This document shows positions 17,623 through 25,741 of a DNA stretch of 64,000 nucleotides, piece by piece. The DNA is taken from the NCBI RefSeq assembly GCF_002953255.1, contig NZ_CP026498.1, positions 4,969,133 to 5,033,132 of the forward strand, in the 5' to 3' direction. The stretch's first letter is position 1; every line of letters begins with the position of its first letter. This DNA is from Streptomyces sp. CB01881 (GTDB lineage: Bacteria; Actinomycetota; Actinomycetes; Streptomycetales; Streptomycetaceae). The notes beneath the pieces are model-generated. The model was not told the origin of the DNA. It searched no databases and saw only the letters and a list, made by a program, of their open reading frames with translations. The translations under genes and the position numbers were made by a program.

Positions 17623-18813
17623 GTGACCAAGACGACCGCCAAGGCCCCCCTCGCCGGCACCCCCAGCCTGCTGCGGGCCATCAACGACCGCGCCGCCCTC
17701 GAACTGCTCCTGGAGAACGGCCCGCTCTCCCGCACCCAGATCGGCACCCTGACCGGGCTCTCCAAGCCCACCGCCTCCCAGCTGCTGGCCCGCCTGGAGG
17801 CGGCCGGGCTGGTCCTCCCGGTCGGCACCACCGCGGGCGGGCCGGGCCCCAACGCGCAGCTGTACCAGGTGAATCCGGCGGCCGGCTACGTCGCCGGGCT
17901 GGACGTCACCAACAGCCACGTACGGGTCGCCGTCGCCGACATCACCGGCACCACGCTGGCCGAGCACGTCGCCTTGACCAAGGGCTGGCCGGCCGCCGAG
18001 ACCGTCACCCGGGTGGCCGCCGCGGCCGCCGAGACCGTCCGCGCCGCCGGACTCGCCGAGGGCAGCCTGCACAGCGTGGCGATCGGCGTCGGCGGCGCGC
18101 CCGACCCGGTCACCGGAAAGCTCCGCTACGCCTCCCACCTGCCCGGCTGGCACTCACCGCGGCTGGTGCAGGAGCTGTCGGAGGCGATCGGCGCCCCGGT
18201 GTCGATCGAGAACGACGTGAACCTCGCCGCCGTCGCCGAGCAGGCCTCCGGCGCCGCACGCGGGTTCGAGGACTTCGTCCTGCTCTGGGCCGGCGAGGGC
18301 ACCGGCGCCGCGATCGTGATCGCCGGCCGGCTGCACCGCGGCTTCACCGGCGGCGCCGGGGAGGTCGGCTACATGCCGGTGCCCGGCTCACCGGTCGTGC
18401 GGGACGTGCGCCGCCGCAACTCCGGCGGGTTCCAGGAACTGGTCGGCGCCCCCGCCGTCCGGGCCCTGGCCCGGGAGTTCGGGCTCGGCGCGCCCACCGC
18501 GGAGGAGTCGCTCGCGAAGGCCCTGGAGACCCCGGGCGCCGGCGACGGGTTCCTCGCCGCGCTGGCCGGACGGCTCGCCGTCGGGCTGGCCGTGATCGTC
18601 GCCGTCGTCGACCCCCAGCTCGTGGTGGTCTCCGGCGGTGTGCCGGGTGCGGGCGGCGAACGGCTGCGCGCACTCGTCGAGGAGGAGCTGGCCCGGATCT
18701 CGATCGCCCGGCCGGAAGTCCGCATCAGCGCCCTGCCCGGTTCGCCCGTCCTGACCGGCGCGCTGCAACGCGCGCTGGCCGCCGCCCGCGAGGCGGTCTT
18801 CTCCACCCACTGA
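17623..18813 (+). CDS. ROK-family repressor of the sugar ABC/GH4 operon
   Basis: A 396-residue ROK protein. The N-terminal winged helix-turn-helix spans about 17-75 (LSRTQIGTLTGLSKPTASQLLARL). The ATPase-like body has GLDVTNSHVRVAVADITG and SIENDVNLAAVAE. Unlike the ROK protein at 1827-3029 it lacks the CxCGxxGCxE zinc signature; the equivalent position reads VRDVRRRNSGGFQELVG, as in some regulatory ROK proteins that no longer phosphorylate sugar. GTG at 17623 follows GAGGAGG. It is the first gene of the cluster, 111 bases before the binding-protein gene, and presumably binds one or both palindromes in its promoter. Confidence 0.92.
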   Translation: MTKTTAKAPLAGTPSLLRAINDRAALELLLENGPLSRTQIGTLTGLSKPTASQLLARLEAAGLVLPVGTTAGGPGPNAQLYQVNPAAGYVAGLDVTNSHVRVAVADITGTTLAEHVALTKGWPAAETVTRVAAAAAETVRAAGLAEGSLHSVAIGVGGAPDPVTGKLRYASHLPGWHSPRLVQELSEAIGAPVSIENDVNLAAVAEQASGAARGFEDFVLLWAGEGTGAAIVIAGRLHRGFTGGAGEVGYMPVPGSPVVRDVRRRNSGGFQELVGAPAVRALAREFGLGAPTAEESLAKALETPGAGDGFLAALAGRLAVGLAVIVAVVDPQLVVVSGGVPGAGGERLRALVEEELARISIARPEVRISALPGSPVLTGALQRALAAAREAVFSTH

Positions 18814-18924
18814 CGCTCCCAGCGCACCCACCCGTCGTACCGCACCTGAAACCTCTCCCCCATTCCCCGAACGCGGGACCCGAGGCAATGACGCCTGCCC
18901 GCGCACCCCCAGGAGGACCTCGAA

Positions 18925-20280
18925 GTGCACCCCACCACCTCGCGCAGAAGCCGCCGCAGCCTGGCCGCCGTCACCGGCAGCGCCCTCCTGGCCCTGCTCG
19001 CCACCGCCTGCACCGGCACCAACGACGCCGGCGGCAACGACGGCTCGGCCGCCGGCAAGGACGTCACCATCACCTTCTGGCACGGCTGGAGCCAGGACTC
19101 CGAGGTGAAGGCGATCAACGACAACATCGCCGCCTTCGAGAAGGCCCACCCGAACATCCACGTCAAGACCGTCGGCAACATCGCCGACGACAAGGTCAAC
19201 CAGGCCCTGCGGGCCGGCGGCGACGACGCCCCGGACGTGGTCTCCTCCTTCACCACCAACAACGTCGGCATGTTCTGCTCGACCAAGGCCTTCGCCGACC
19301 TCAAGCCCTTCCTGGAGAAGGACAGGATCGACGCCGCGAAGACCTTCCCGGCCGCGATGCTCAACTACACGCAGTACCAGGGCAACCAGTGTTCCCTGCC
19401 GCTGCTCGGCGACGCCTTCGGCCTCTACTACAACAAGACCGCCTTCGCCGCCGCCGGCATCACCGCCCCGCCGAAGACCTTCAGCGAGTTCGCCGACGCC
19501 GCCGCCAAGCTGACCATCGCCGACGGCAACGGCTACAAGCAGCTCGGCTTCATGCCGCTCTACCACGGCTACGAGTCCACCACCGAGCACTTCCTCGGCC
19601 AGTACGGCCCGACCTACTTCGACAGCCCCGGCAAGTCGAACCTCGCCACCGACCCCAAGATCGCCTCCATGCTGAACTGGCAGAAGGGCCTGGTCGACAA
19701 GCTCGGCGGGTACGACAAGCTGGACAAGTACCGCGCCACCTTCGGCGAGGAGTTCAGCGCCAAGAACCCGTTCCACACCGGCCAGGTCGCGATGGCCATC
19801 GACGGCGAGTGGCGCACCGCCTCGCTCGCCGAGAACAAGCCCGACTTCGAGTGGGCCACCGCGCCGTTCCCGGTGCCGGACGACCAGGCCTCCACCTGGG
19901 GCCGCGGCTACCAGACCGGCACCATCGTCGGCATCGCCAGCAGCAGCAAGAAGCAGGCCGCCGCCTGGGAGCTGGTCAAGTACCTGACCACCGACACCGA
20001 CGCCGTGGTCAGCTTCGCCAACGCGATCCACAACGTGCCGAGCACCTTCGACGCCCTCAACTCGCCGAAGCTGATCAGCGACCCGAACTTCAAGACCTTC
20101 CTTGACATCGCCAAGAACGCGAACTCCGGCACCACGCCGGCCAGTCTCAACGGCGGCGCCTACATCGTCTCGCTGCAGAACCTCGGCTACGCCTACGAGT
20201 CCGGCCAGCAGAAGGATCTCGCTGGCGGCCTCGCGGCCACCGCCAAGGAGATCGACGCCGCCATCGCCCAGGCCAAGTAG
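18925..20280 (+). CDS. sugar ABC transporter substrate-binding lipoprotein
   Basis: A 451-residue extracellular solute-binding protein (family 1). The signal peptide is basic (RRSRRS) and the lipobox LLATAC puts the lipidated cysteine at residue 29. The mature part opens VTITFWHGW, a hallmark of actinobacterial oligosaccharide binding proteins, and continues with the usual FEKAHPNIHVK and AMAIDGEWR blocks. GTG at 18925 follows AGGAGG by 8 bases. It captures a sugar outside the membrane for the two permeases that follow at 22-base spacings. No ATPase gene is present; actinobacteria usually use the shared MsiK-type ATPase. Substrate is probably a beta-linked disaccharide, judged from the GH4 gene. 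Confidence 0.93.
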   Translation: MHPTTSRRSRRSLAAVTGSALLALLATACTGTNDAGGNDGSAAGKDVTITFWHGWSQDSEVKAINDNIAAFEKAHPNIHVKTVGNIADDKVNQALRAGGDDAPDVVSSFTTNNVGMFCSTKAFADLKPFLEKDRIDAAKTFPAAMLNYTQYQGNQCSLPLLGDAFGLYYNKTAFAAAGITAPPKTFSEFADAAAKLTIADGNGYKQLGFMPLYHGYESTTEHFLGQYGPTYFDSPGKSNLATDPKIASMLNWQKGLVDKLGGYDKLDKYRATFGEEFSAKNPFHTGQVAMAIDGEWRTASLAENKPDFEWATAPFPVPDDQASTWGRGYQTGTIVGIASSSKKQAAAWELVKYLTTDTDAVVSFANAIHNVPSTFDALNSPKLISDPNFKTFLDIAKNANSGTTPASLNGGAYIVSLQNLGYAYESGQQKDLAGGLAATAKEIDAAIAQAK

Positions 20281-20302
20281 CCAGCGGCCCCACGGAGCTC
20301 CC

Positions 20303-21298
20303 ATGTCACTCGCGCTCGGCACCCGCAAGGCCGGAGCGGCCGACCCGGCGGCGCCCTCCACGCAGCACCTGCTGCGCCGGAAGCGCCGCCGGGAGGCGGC
20401 CCGGACCCTCGCCTTCCTCTCCCCCTGGCTGATCGGCTTCAGCGTCTTCTTCCTCTACCCGCTGATCTCCACCGTCTACTTCTCCTTCATGAAGTACAAC
20501 GGCTTCACCGCCCCCACCTTCAACGGCCTGAAGAACTGGGACTACGTCTTCAACGACTACCCGTCCTTCTGGCAGGGCCTGCGCAACACGCTCTGGCTCG
20601 TCGTCGTCATGGTGGCGCTGCGGGTGACGTTCGGCCTCGGCATCGGGCTGCTCATCACCAGGATCAAGACCGGCGTCGGCTTCTTCCGCACCGCGTTCTA
20701 CCTGCCCTACCTGGCACCGCCGGTGGCCGCCACCGTCTCCTTCGCCTTCCTGCTCAACCCCGGCACCGGCCCGGTCAACCACTTCCTCGGCGAGATCGGC
20801 CTCCCCCAGCCCGGCTGGTTCGCCGACCCGGCCTGGTCCAAGCCCGCGCTCACCATGCTCGCCATGTGGGGCATCGGCGACCTGATGGTCATCTTCATGG
20901 CGTCCCTGCTGGACGTCCCGCAGGAGCAGTACGAGGCCGCCGAACTGGACGGCGCCGGCCCGCTCCAGCGCTTCCGGTACGTCACCCTGCCGAACATCTC
21001 GCCGATCATCATGTTCGCGGTGGTCACCGGGGTCATCCAGACCATGCAGTACTACACGCAGGCGATCGTCGCCGGGAAGGTCGCCGGCGGCATCGCGGGC
21101 AACTCCGGGCAGCAGTTCGAACCCGGCTACCCGCAGGGCTCCACCTGGACCCTGCCGCAGATGGTCTACAACCTCGGCTTCCAGCGCTTCAACACCGGCG
21201 CGGCCTGCGTCGTCGCCCTGGTGCTGTTCGCCATCTCCATGGCCGTCACCTCGATCCTGCTGCGCCGCAAGTCCGGCTTCATGGCGAGCGACGACTAG
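20303..21298 (+). CDS. sugar ABC transporter permease (MalF type)
   Basis: A 331-residue inner-membrane permease with six predicted helices, beginning with TLAFLSPWLIGFSVFFLYPLIS. It carries the cytoplasmic EAA loop EAAELDGAGPLQRFRYVTLP that docks the ATPase. Its periplasmic P2-loop region is longer than in the second permease (QPGWFADPAW and NSGQQFEPGYPQG). ATG at 20303 has CGGAG about 7 bases upstream and is 22 bases after the binding-protein gene. It forms a heterodimer with the next gene product. Confidence 0.93.
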   Translation: MSLALGTRKAGAADPAAPSTQHLLRRKRRREAARTLAFLSPWLIGFSVFFLYPLISTVYFSFMKYNGFTAPTFNGLKNWDYVFNDYPSFWQGLRNTLWLVVVMVALRVTFGLGIGLLITRIKTGVGFFRTAFYLPYLAPPVAATVSFAFLLNPGTGPVNHFLGEIGLPQPGWFADPAWSKPALTMLAMWGIGDLMVIFMASLLDVPQEQYEAAELDGAGPLQRFRYVTLPNISPIIMFAVVTGVIQTMQYYTQAIVAGKVAGGIAGNSGQQFEPGYPQGSTWTLPQMVYNLGFQRFNTGAACVVALVLFAISMAVTSILLRRKSGFMASDD

Positions 21299-21319
21299 CG
21301 GACCAGTGAGGACACGATC

Positions 21320-22225
21320 ATGACTCTCAGCACCACGCTCGCCAAGGCCCCCTCCGGCAGGTCCGGCGGGTCCGGCAGCGCCGCCGCCCGGGACGCCCGC
21401 CGGCGGGCCGCACTCCACTGGGTGGCCGTCCACTCGCTGGCCATCGCCGCCACGCTGTTCTTCCTGCTGCCGTTCGTCTTCGCCTTCCTCACCTCGGTGA
21501 TGACGGACAACCAGGCGCTCACCACCGAGTACTGGCCCACCTCCTGGGAATGGGGCAACTACGCCAAGGTCTGGGACACCCCCGGGTTCCTCACCTGGTG
21601 GCGCAACACCCTGCTCTACGCCGGCCTCGGCACCGTCCTGACCGTCGTCTCCAGCCTCCCGGTGGCCTACGCGCTCGCCAAGTTCCGCTTCCGGGGCCGG
21701 AATCTGGCGCTGATGGCGGTCATCGCGATGATGATGCTGCCGCAGCAGGTCACCATCATCCCGATGTACCTGTTCTGGTCGAAGCAGATGCACCTCTCCG
21801 GCACGCTCTGGCCGCTGATCATCCCGATGGCCTTCGGCGACGCCTTCTCGATCTTCCTGCTCCGCCAGTTCCTGATGACCATCCCCAAGGAGTACATCGA
21901 GGCGGCGCGGATCGACGGCTGCGGCGACCTGCGCACCCTGCTGAAGGTCGTGCTGCCGATGGCCAGGCCGGCCATCGCCGCCGTCGCCCTCTTCCAGTTC
22001 TTCTACGCCTGGAACGACTACTTCGGCCCGCAGATCTACGCGAGCAACAACCCCGGCGCCTGGACCCTCTCCTACGGCCTGGAGTCCTTCAAGGGCGCCC
22101 ACCACACCAACTGGAACCTCACCATGGCCGCCACCCTGCTGGTGATGGCGCCGGTGATCATCCTCTTCTTCTTCGCACAGAAGGCCTTCATCGAAGGCGT
22201 GACACTGACAGGGGTCAAGGGCTGA
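21320..22225 (+). CDS. sugar ABC transporter permease (MalG type)
   Basis: A 301-residue inner-membrane permease with six helices and the EAA loop EAARIDGCGDLRTLLKVVLPMARPA. The N-terminus is short and Ser/Gly-rich, then VHSLAIAATLFFLLPFVFAF forms the first helix. The C-terminus ends KAFIEGVTLTGVKG, typical of MalG-type subunits. ATG at 21320 follows GAGG. Its TGA overlaps the ATG of the GH4 gene (TGATG at 22223-22227), so translation of the permease and the glycosidase is coupled. Confidence 0.94.
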   Translation: MTLSTTLAKAPSGRSGGSGSAAARDARRRAALHWVAVHSLAIAATLFFLLPFVFAFLTSVMTDNQALTTEYWPTSWEWGNYAKVWDTPGFLTWWRNTLLYAGLGTVLTVVSSLPVAYALAKFRFRGRNLALMAVIAMMMLPQQVTIIPMYLFWSKQMHLSGTLWPLIIPMAFGDAFSIFLLRQFLMTIPKEYIEAARIDGCGDLRTLLKVVLPMARPAIAAVALFQFFYAWNDYFGPQIYASNNPGAWTLSYGLESFKGAHHTNWNLTMAATLLVMAPVIILFFFAQKAFIEGVTLTGVKG

Positions 22226-23514
22226 TGTCCGCACTCAAGCTGGCCATCGTGGGCGGCGGTTCGACGTACACCCCGGAGCTGATCGACGGATTCGCCCGGC
22301 TGCGCGACACGCTGCCGATCGCCGAGCTCGTCCTGATCGACCCGGCCACCGACCGGCTGGAGCTGATCGGCGGGCTGGCCCGGCGGATCTTCGCCCGGCA
22401 GGGCCACCCGGCCGTCGTGTCGACCACGACCGACGTCGAGGCCGGTGTCGCCGACGCCGACGCGGTGCTGCTGCAACTGCGGGTCGGCGGACAGGCCGCC
22501 CGCAACCAGGACGAGACCTGGCCGCTGGAGTGCGGCTGCGTCGGCCAGGAGACCACCGGCGCGGGCGGCCTGGCCAAGGCGCTGCGCACCGTCCCGGTGG
22601 TGCTGGACATCGCCGAGAAGGTCCGCCGCACCAACCCCGACGCCTGGATCGTCGACTTCACCAACCCCGTCGGCATCGTCACCCGCGCCCTCCGAGCGGC
22701 CGGCCACAAGGCCGTCGGGCTCTGCAACGTCGCCATCGGCCTCCAGCGGCGGTTCGCCGGACACCTCGGCGTCGACCCGGAGCTGATCCGGCTCGACCAC
22801 GTCGGCCTCAACCACCTCACCTGGGAGCGCGGCGTCACCCTGCTCGACGCGCCGGGCTCCGCCACCGGCCGGGAGGTGCTGCCGGAGCTGCTCTCCGGCT
22901 TCGGCAAGGAGATCGCCGACGACCTCCGCCTGCCGCAGCACGTCATCGAGCGGCTCGGCGTCGTCCCGTCCTACTACCTGCGGTACTTCTACCAGCACGA
23001 CGTGGTCGTCGAGGAGCTGAAGGCCAAGGGCTCGCGGGCCGCCGAGGTCGCCGAGATCGAGCGGCAGCTGCTGGAGATGTACGCCGACCCCGCCCTCGAC
23101 ACCAAGCCCGAGCTGCTCGGCAAGCGCGGCGGCGCGTTCTACTCCGAAGCCGCGGTGCAGCTCATCGCCGCCCTGCTGGGGACGGACGGCCGCACGTCCG
23201 TGCAGGTGGTGAACACGCGCAACGACGGCGTGCTGCCCTTCCTGCCCGACGACGCGGTCATCGAGGTCCCGGCCGAGGTCGACGCCGCCGGCGTGCGCCC
23301 GCTGCCGCAGCGGCCCGTCGAACCGCTCTACGCCGGCCTGATCGCGGCCGTCACCGCGTACGAGCACCTCGCCCTGGACGCCGCCCTGCACGGCGGCCGC
23401 GACCGCGTCTTCGACGCCCTGCTCGCCCACCCGCTGGTCGGCCAGATCGAACTCGCCGACCGGCTCACGGACCGGCTGCTCGCCCACAACCGCGAGCACC
23501 TCGCCTGGGCCTGA
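22225..23514 (+). CDS. GH4-family glycosidase (6-phospho-beta-glucosidase type)
   Basis: A 429-residue cytoplasmic NAD(+)- and Mn(2+)-dependent glycosidase that works by redox-assisted elimination. The Rossmann motif LAIVGGGSTYTPEL is at residues 5-18, followed by the substrate segment VGGQAARNQDE, TNPVGIVTRAL, the metal-site cysteine in GLCNVAIGLQRRF and the metal-site histidine in DHVGLNHLTWERG. Phospho-beta-glucosidases of this family usually read C-N-V/I-P; this one reads C-N-V-A, so the phosphate requirement should not be assumed. It is translationally coupled to the upstream permease and followed 119 bases later by a sugar kinase, suggesting that imported disaccharide is phosphorylated before or after cleavage. 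Confidence 0.92.
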   Translation: MSALKLAIVGGGSTYTPELIDGFARLRDTLPIAELVLIDPATDRLELIGGLARRIFARQGHPAVVSTTTDVEAGVADADAVLLQLRVGGQAARNQDETWPLECGCVGQETTGAGGLAKALRTVPVVLDIAEKVRRTNPDAWIVDFTNPVGIVTRALRAAGHKAVGLCNVAIGLQRRFAGHLGVDPELIRLDHVGLNHLTWERGVTLLDAPGSATGREVLPELLSGFGKEIADDLRLPQHVIERLGVVPSYYLRYFYQHDVVVEELKAKGSRAAEVAEIERQLLEMYADPALDTKPELLGKRGGAFYSEAAVQLIAALLGTDGRTSVQVVNTRNDGVLPFLPDDAVIEVPAEVDAAGVRPLPQRPVEPLYAGLIAAVTAYEHLALDAALHGGRDRVFDALLAHPLVGQIELADRLTDRLLAHNREHLAWA

Positions 23515-23526
23515 CCCGCCCCTTCC

Positions 23527-23567
23527 GTCCGGTCCGTCGCGCGCCCCCGGGCGCCGGCGGACCGGAC
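23527..23567 (+). promoter_or_regulatory. intercistronic hairpin between the GH4 and kinase genes
   Basis: GTCCGGTCCG (23527-23536) pairs with CGGACCGGAC (23558-23567) around a 21-base C/G-rich loop. It is in the only sizeable gap of the operon and could attenuate kinase expression or protect upstream mRNA. No T-run, so probably not a full terminator. Confidence 0.5.
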
Positions 23568-23633
23568 CGCGAGGAGACCCACCACCCCCGGCCGGGGACA
23601 ACGGCCGGGCCACGTACGAGCCGCGGGGACCTC

Positions 23634-24653
23634 ATGACCCACCAGCCCGAACCACTCCTGCCCGGTGTACTCGCCATCGACGCCGGCAACTCCAAGACCG
23701 ACGTCGCCCTCATCGGCGCCGACGGCACCGTCCACGGCACCGCCCGCGGCGGCGGCTTCGCCCCGCAGAAGGTCGGCGGCGCGGCCGCGGTCGCCGGCCT
23801 CGCCCCGCTGGTCGAGGAGGCCGCCGCGGCGGCCGGACTCTCCTTCCGCAGCGGCGTCCTGACCACCCACGTCAGCGCCTGTCTCGCCAACGCCGACCTC
23901 CCGGTCGAGGAGGAGGCCCTGCGCACCGCGCTGGAGTCCCACCCCTGGGGCGTCACCAACACCGTCGCCAACGACACCTTCGGCCTCCTCCGGGCCGGCA
24001 CCGACGGCCCGCGCGGCGTCGCCGTCGTCTGCGGCGCCGGGATCAACTGCGTCGGCCTGCTCCCCGACGGCCGCACCGCCCGCTTCCCGGCCCTCGGCGA
24101 GCTCACCGGCGACTGGGGCGGCGGCAGCGGCCTCGCCATCAGCAGCATGTGGCACGCCGTCCGCGCCGAGGACGGCCGCGGCGGGCCCACCGCCCTCGCC
24201 CGGGCCATCGCCGAACACTTCGGCCTGCCGAGCACCGGCGCGGTGGCCGAGGCCATCCACCTCGGACACCTGCCGTGGGCCCGGCTGCACGAGATCGCCC
24301 GGGTGCTGTTCGCGGTCGCCGCGACGGGGGACGCCGTCGCGCTGGAGCTGGTCGACCGGCAGGCCGACGAGATCGCCCGGCTGGCGGTCGTCGCCCTCGG
24401 ACGGCTGGACCTGCTGGACGAGCCGACGCCGGTGGTGCTCGGCGGCGGCGTGCTCGCCTCCCGGCAGCCGCTGCTGCTCGACAACCTGACGGCGCGGCTG
24501 GCCGCGGCCGCCCCGCTCGCGGAGCCGCGCGTCGTCGTCGCACCGCCGGTCCTGGGGGCGGCGCTGCTGGGCCTCGACCACCTGGGTGCCGGGGAGGCGG
24601 CGCAGGCCCGCGTGCGGGAGGCGTACGACCCGGCCCGGCGCGTGGCGGCGTAG
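23634..24653 (+). CDS. BadF/BadG/BcrA/BcrD-type ATPase, N-acetylglucosamine kinase-like
   Basis: A 339-residue ASKHA-fold kinase. The phosphate-1 motif VLAIDAGNSKTDVAL is at residues 12-26, ANDTFGLLRAG contains the conserved aspartate, VAVVCGAGINCVG is phosphate-2, and ELTGDWGGGSGLAIS and VVLGGGVLAS complete the fold. Relatives phosphorylate N-acetylglucosamine or other hexosamines at O6. ATG at 23634 has GGGGAC 6 bases upstream. As last gene of the ROK/ABC/GH4 operon it most likely phosphorylates the imported sugar or its product. The substrate (glucose, GlcNAc or an intact disaccharide) cannot be decided from sequence. Confidence 0.9.
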   Translation: MTHQPEPLLPGVLAIDAGNSKTDVALIGADGTVHGTARGGGFAPQKVGGAAAVAGLAPLVEEAAAAAGLSFRSGVLTTHVSACLANADLPVEEEALRTALESHPWGVTNTVANDTFGLLRAGTDGPRGVAVVCGAGINCVGLLPDGRTARFPALGELTGDWGGGSGLAISSMWHAVRAEDGRGGPTALARAIAEHFGLPSTGAVAEAIHLGHLPWARLHEIARVLFAVAATGDAVALELVDRQADEIARLAVVALGRLDLLDEPTPVVLGGGVLASRQPLLLDNLTARLAAAAPLAEPRVVVAPPVLGAALLGLDHLGAGEAAQARVREAYDPARRVAA

Positions 24654-24670
24654 CCGCCACATCCCGACCT

Positions 24671-24708
24671 CCCGTTCCCGCCGGGCCCGCACGCCCGGCG
24701 GGAACGGG
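24671..24708 (+). terminator. terminator of the sugar operon
   Basis: A perfect 16-bp stem: CCCGTTCCCGCCGGGC (24671-24686) with GCCCGGCGGGAACGGG (24693-24708) around CCGCAC, 18 bases after the kinase stop. No T-run, as is common in GC-rich actinobacteria. Confidence 0.8.
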
Positions 24709-24776
24709 AACCGGCGGGACCTTCGCCGCGTGTTCGCGGATGCTGCTGTCCGGCCACGCCTCGGGGGACTTGAGCC

Positions 24777-24923
24777 ATGACCACGCCTTCCCGCCTGCTC
24801 CTCGCCGCCGCGCTGCTGTCCTGCGCCGCGCTCGCCGCCTGCGGCTGCTACGGGAACAAGTACGACCTGGTGCTCGACGCGCAAGGCCGGATCCTCCGCA
24901 TCGAGGAGCTCTACCACCCCTGA
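24777..24923 (+). CDS. very small lipoprotein of unknown function (48 aa)
   Basis: The frame encodes MTTPSRLLLAAALLSCAALAAC then GCYGNKYDLVLDAQGRILRIEELYHP. The first 21 residues form a standard signal peptide with one arginine and a hydrophobic run; the lipobox LAAC places the lipidated cysteine at residue 22, leaving a 27-residue mature peptide. GGGGGAC lies about 8 bases before the ATG. Codon third positions are strongly G/C, as in real genes here. I know no family; the short VLDAQGRILRIEEL segment looks like a beta hairpin with a DxxGRI turn. It could be a fragment, but the complete signal peptide argues for a functional gene. Confidence 0.6.
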   Translation: MTTPSRLLLAAALLSCAALAACGCYGNKYDLVLDAQGRILRIEELYHP

Positions 24924-24967
24924 GGGCCGGAGACCGGCGCCGCCCGGGTCCGCAGCTCGCCGTCCGC

Positions 24968-25330
24968 CTGGCAGACGCCTCCGTCGCTCGCGGCGTACGG
25001 GCGGGCGACGGCGCTGGCGGTGCTGGGCGGGCTCAGCGTGGGGGCGGCCCAGCTGGTGGCCGTCGCGGTGCGCGATCCGGCCCGGGCCGGTGGCGACGCG
25101 GTCGGCGGACGGGCCGGGAACCCCTACCGGACACCGGTGTTGTGGCGGCTGCACGGGGCCGCGACGCTGCTGGTGGTGCCGCAGTTCACGGTGTCGGTGT
25201 TCGCCCTGGTCTTCCTGGTGGACGAGCGCGGCTGGTCACCGTCGGCGGCCGGAGTGCTGGCGGTGCTAGCGGCGGGCGTGTTCAGCGGCTCCGGGGTGGC
25301 GGTGGCGTTCCCCGCTGGCCGCCACGGTGG
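24968..25330 (+). pseudogene. remnant of an MFS transporter
   Basis: One frame reads AAYGRATALAVLGGLSVGAA, then NPYRTPVLWRLHGAATLLVV, FTVSVFALVFLVDERGWSP, and AAGVLAVLAAGVFSGSG. These are typical middle transmembrane segments and loops of a major facilitator transporter. No start codon with a ribosome site precedes it, and the N-terminal helices 1-5 and the last helices are missing. The frame then runs into unrelated sequence. About 120 codons of a normal 400 remain, so this is a decayed fragment with no expected function. The substrate of the ancestor cannot be inferred. Confidence 0.65.
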
Positions 25331-25398
25331 TGGCACCGATGCACGAGAAGCCGGCCCGGCCGGCGTGACCTCCCCTTCGCAACCTCCCTTCGGACGGG

Positions 25399-25629
25399 AT
25401 GCCGGGTTGGTCAGAGCTGAGCTACGCCGAGTGGCGAAAGAGCAAGTTCAGCGCCGAGCAGGGCAACTGCGTCGAGGTTGCCGGCGGCTTCTCCGGCGTC
25501 CTCCCCAACTGGGACTCGAAGGATCCGGATGGCCCTACGCTGGTCTTCCCGGCCGACGCCTGGTCGCGGGCGGCTGCGAGATCTCGCACCCGGTCGTCCA
25601 CTGACGCCTGTCACCCCACCCTCGGGTGA
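25399..25629 (+). CDS. DUF397 protein, orphan, with probable 3' frameshift
   Basis: The frame encodes LSYAEWRKSKFSAEQGNCVEVAGG...VLPNWDSKDPDGPTLVFPADAW, the DUF397 core of small actinobacterial proteins normally paired with WhiJ-like XRE regulators. After FPADAW the expected ending (W..FVAGVR-like) is in the next frame, where LVAGGCEISHPVVH stops at 25602-25604; the annotated frame instead ends in Ser/Arg residues at 25629. One lost or gained base near 25560 explains this. No XRE partner is adjacent and no clear ribosome site precedes 25399, so the gene may be a relic. A complete DUF397 gene lies at 46560-46769. Confidence 0.55.
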   Translation: MPGWSELSYAEWRKSKFSAEQGNCVEVAGGFSGVLPNWDSKDPDGPTLVFPADAWSRAAARSRTRSSTDACHPTLG

Positions 25630-25741
25630 CGATCCGCCGCACCCGGGTGCCCCCGCTGGGCCCGGTGAAGGTCCGGTTCCCGCGTGAGCGGCCCGGGCAA
25701 TCCGGTGGACGGCGCGGGCCCCGGTGGCGCAGAGTCGCGTC

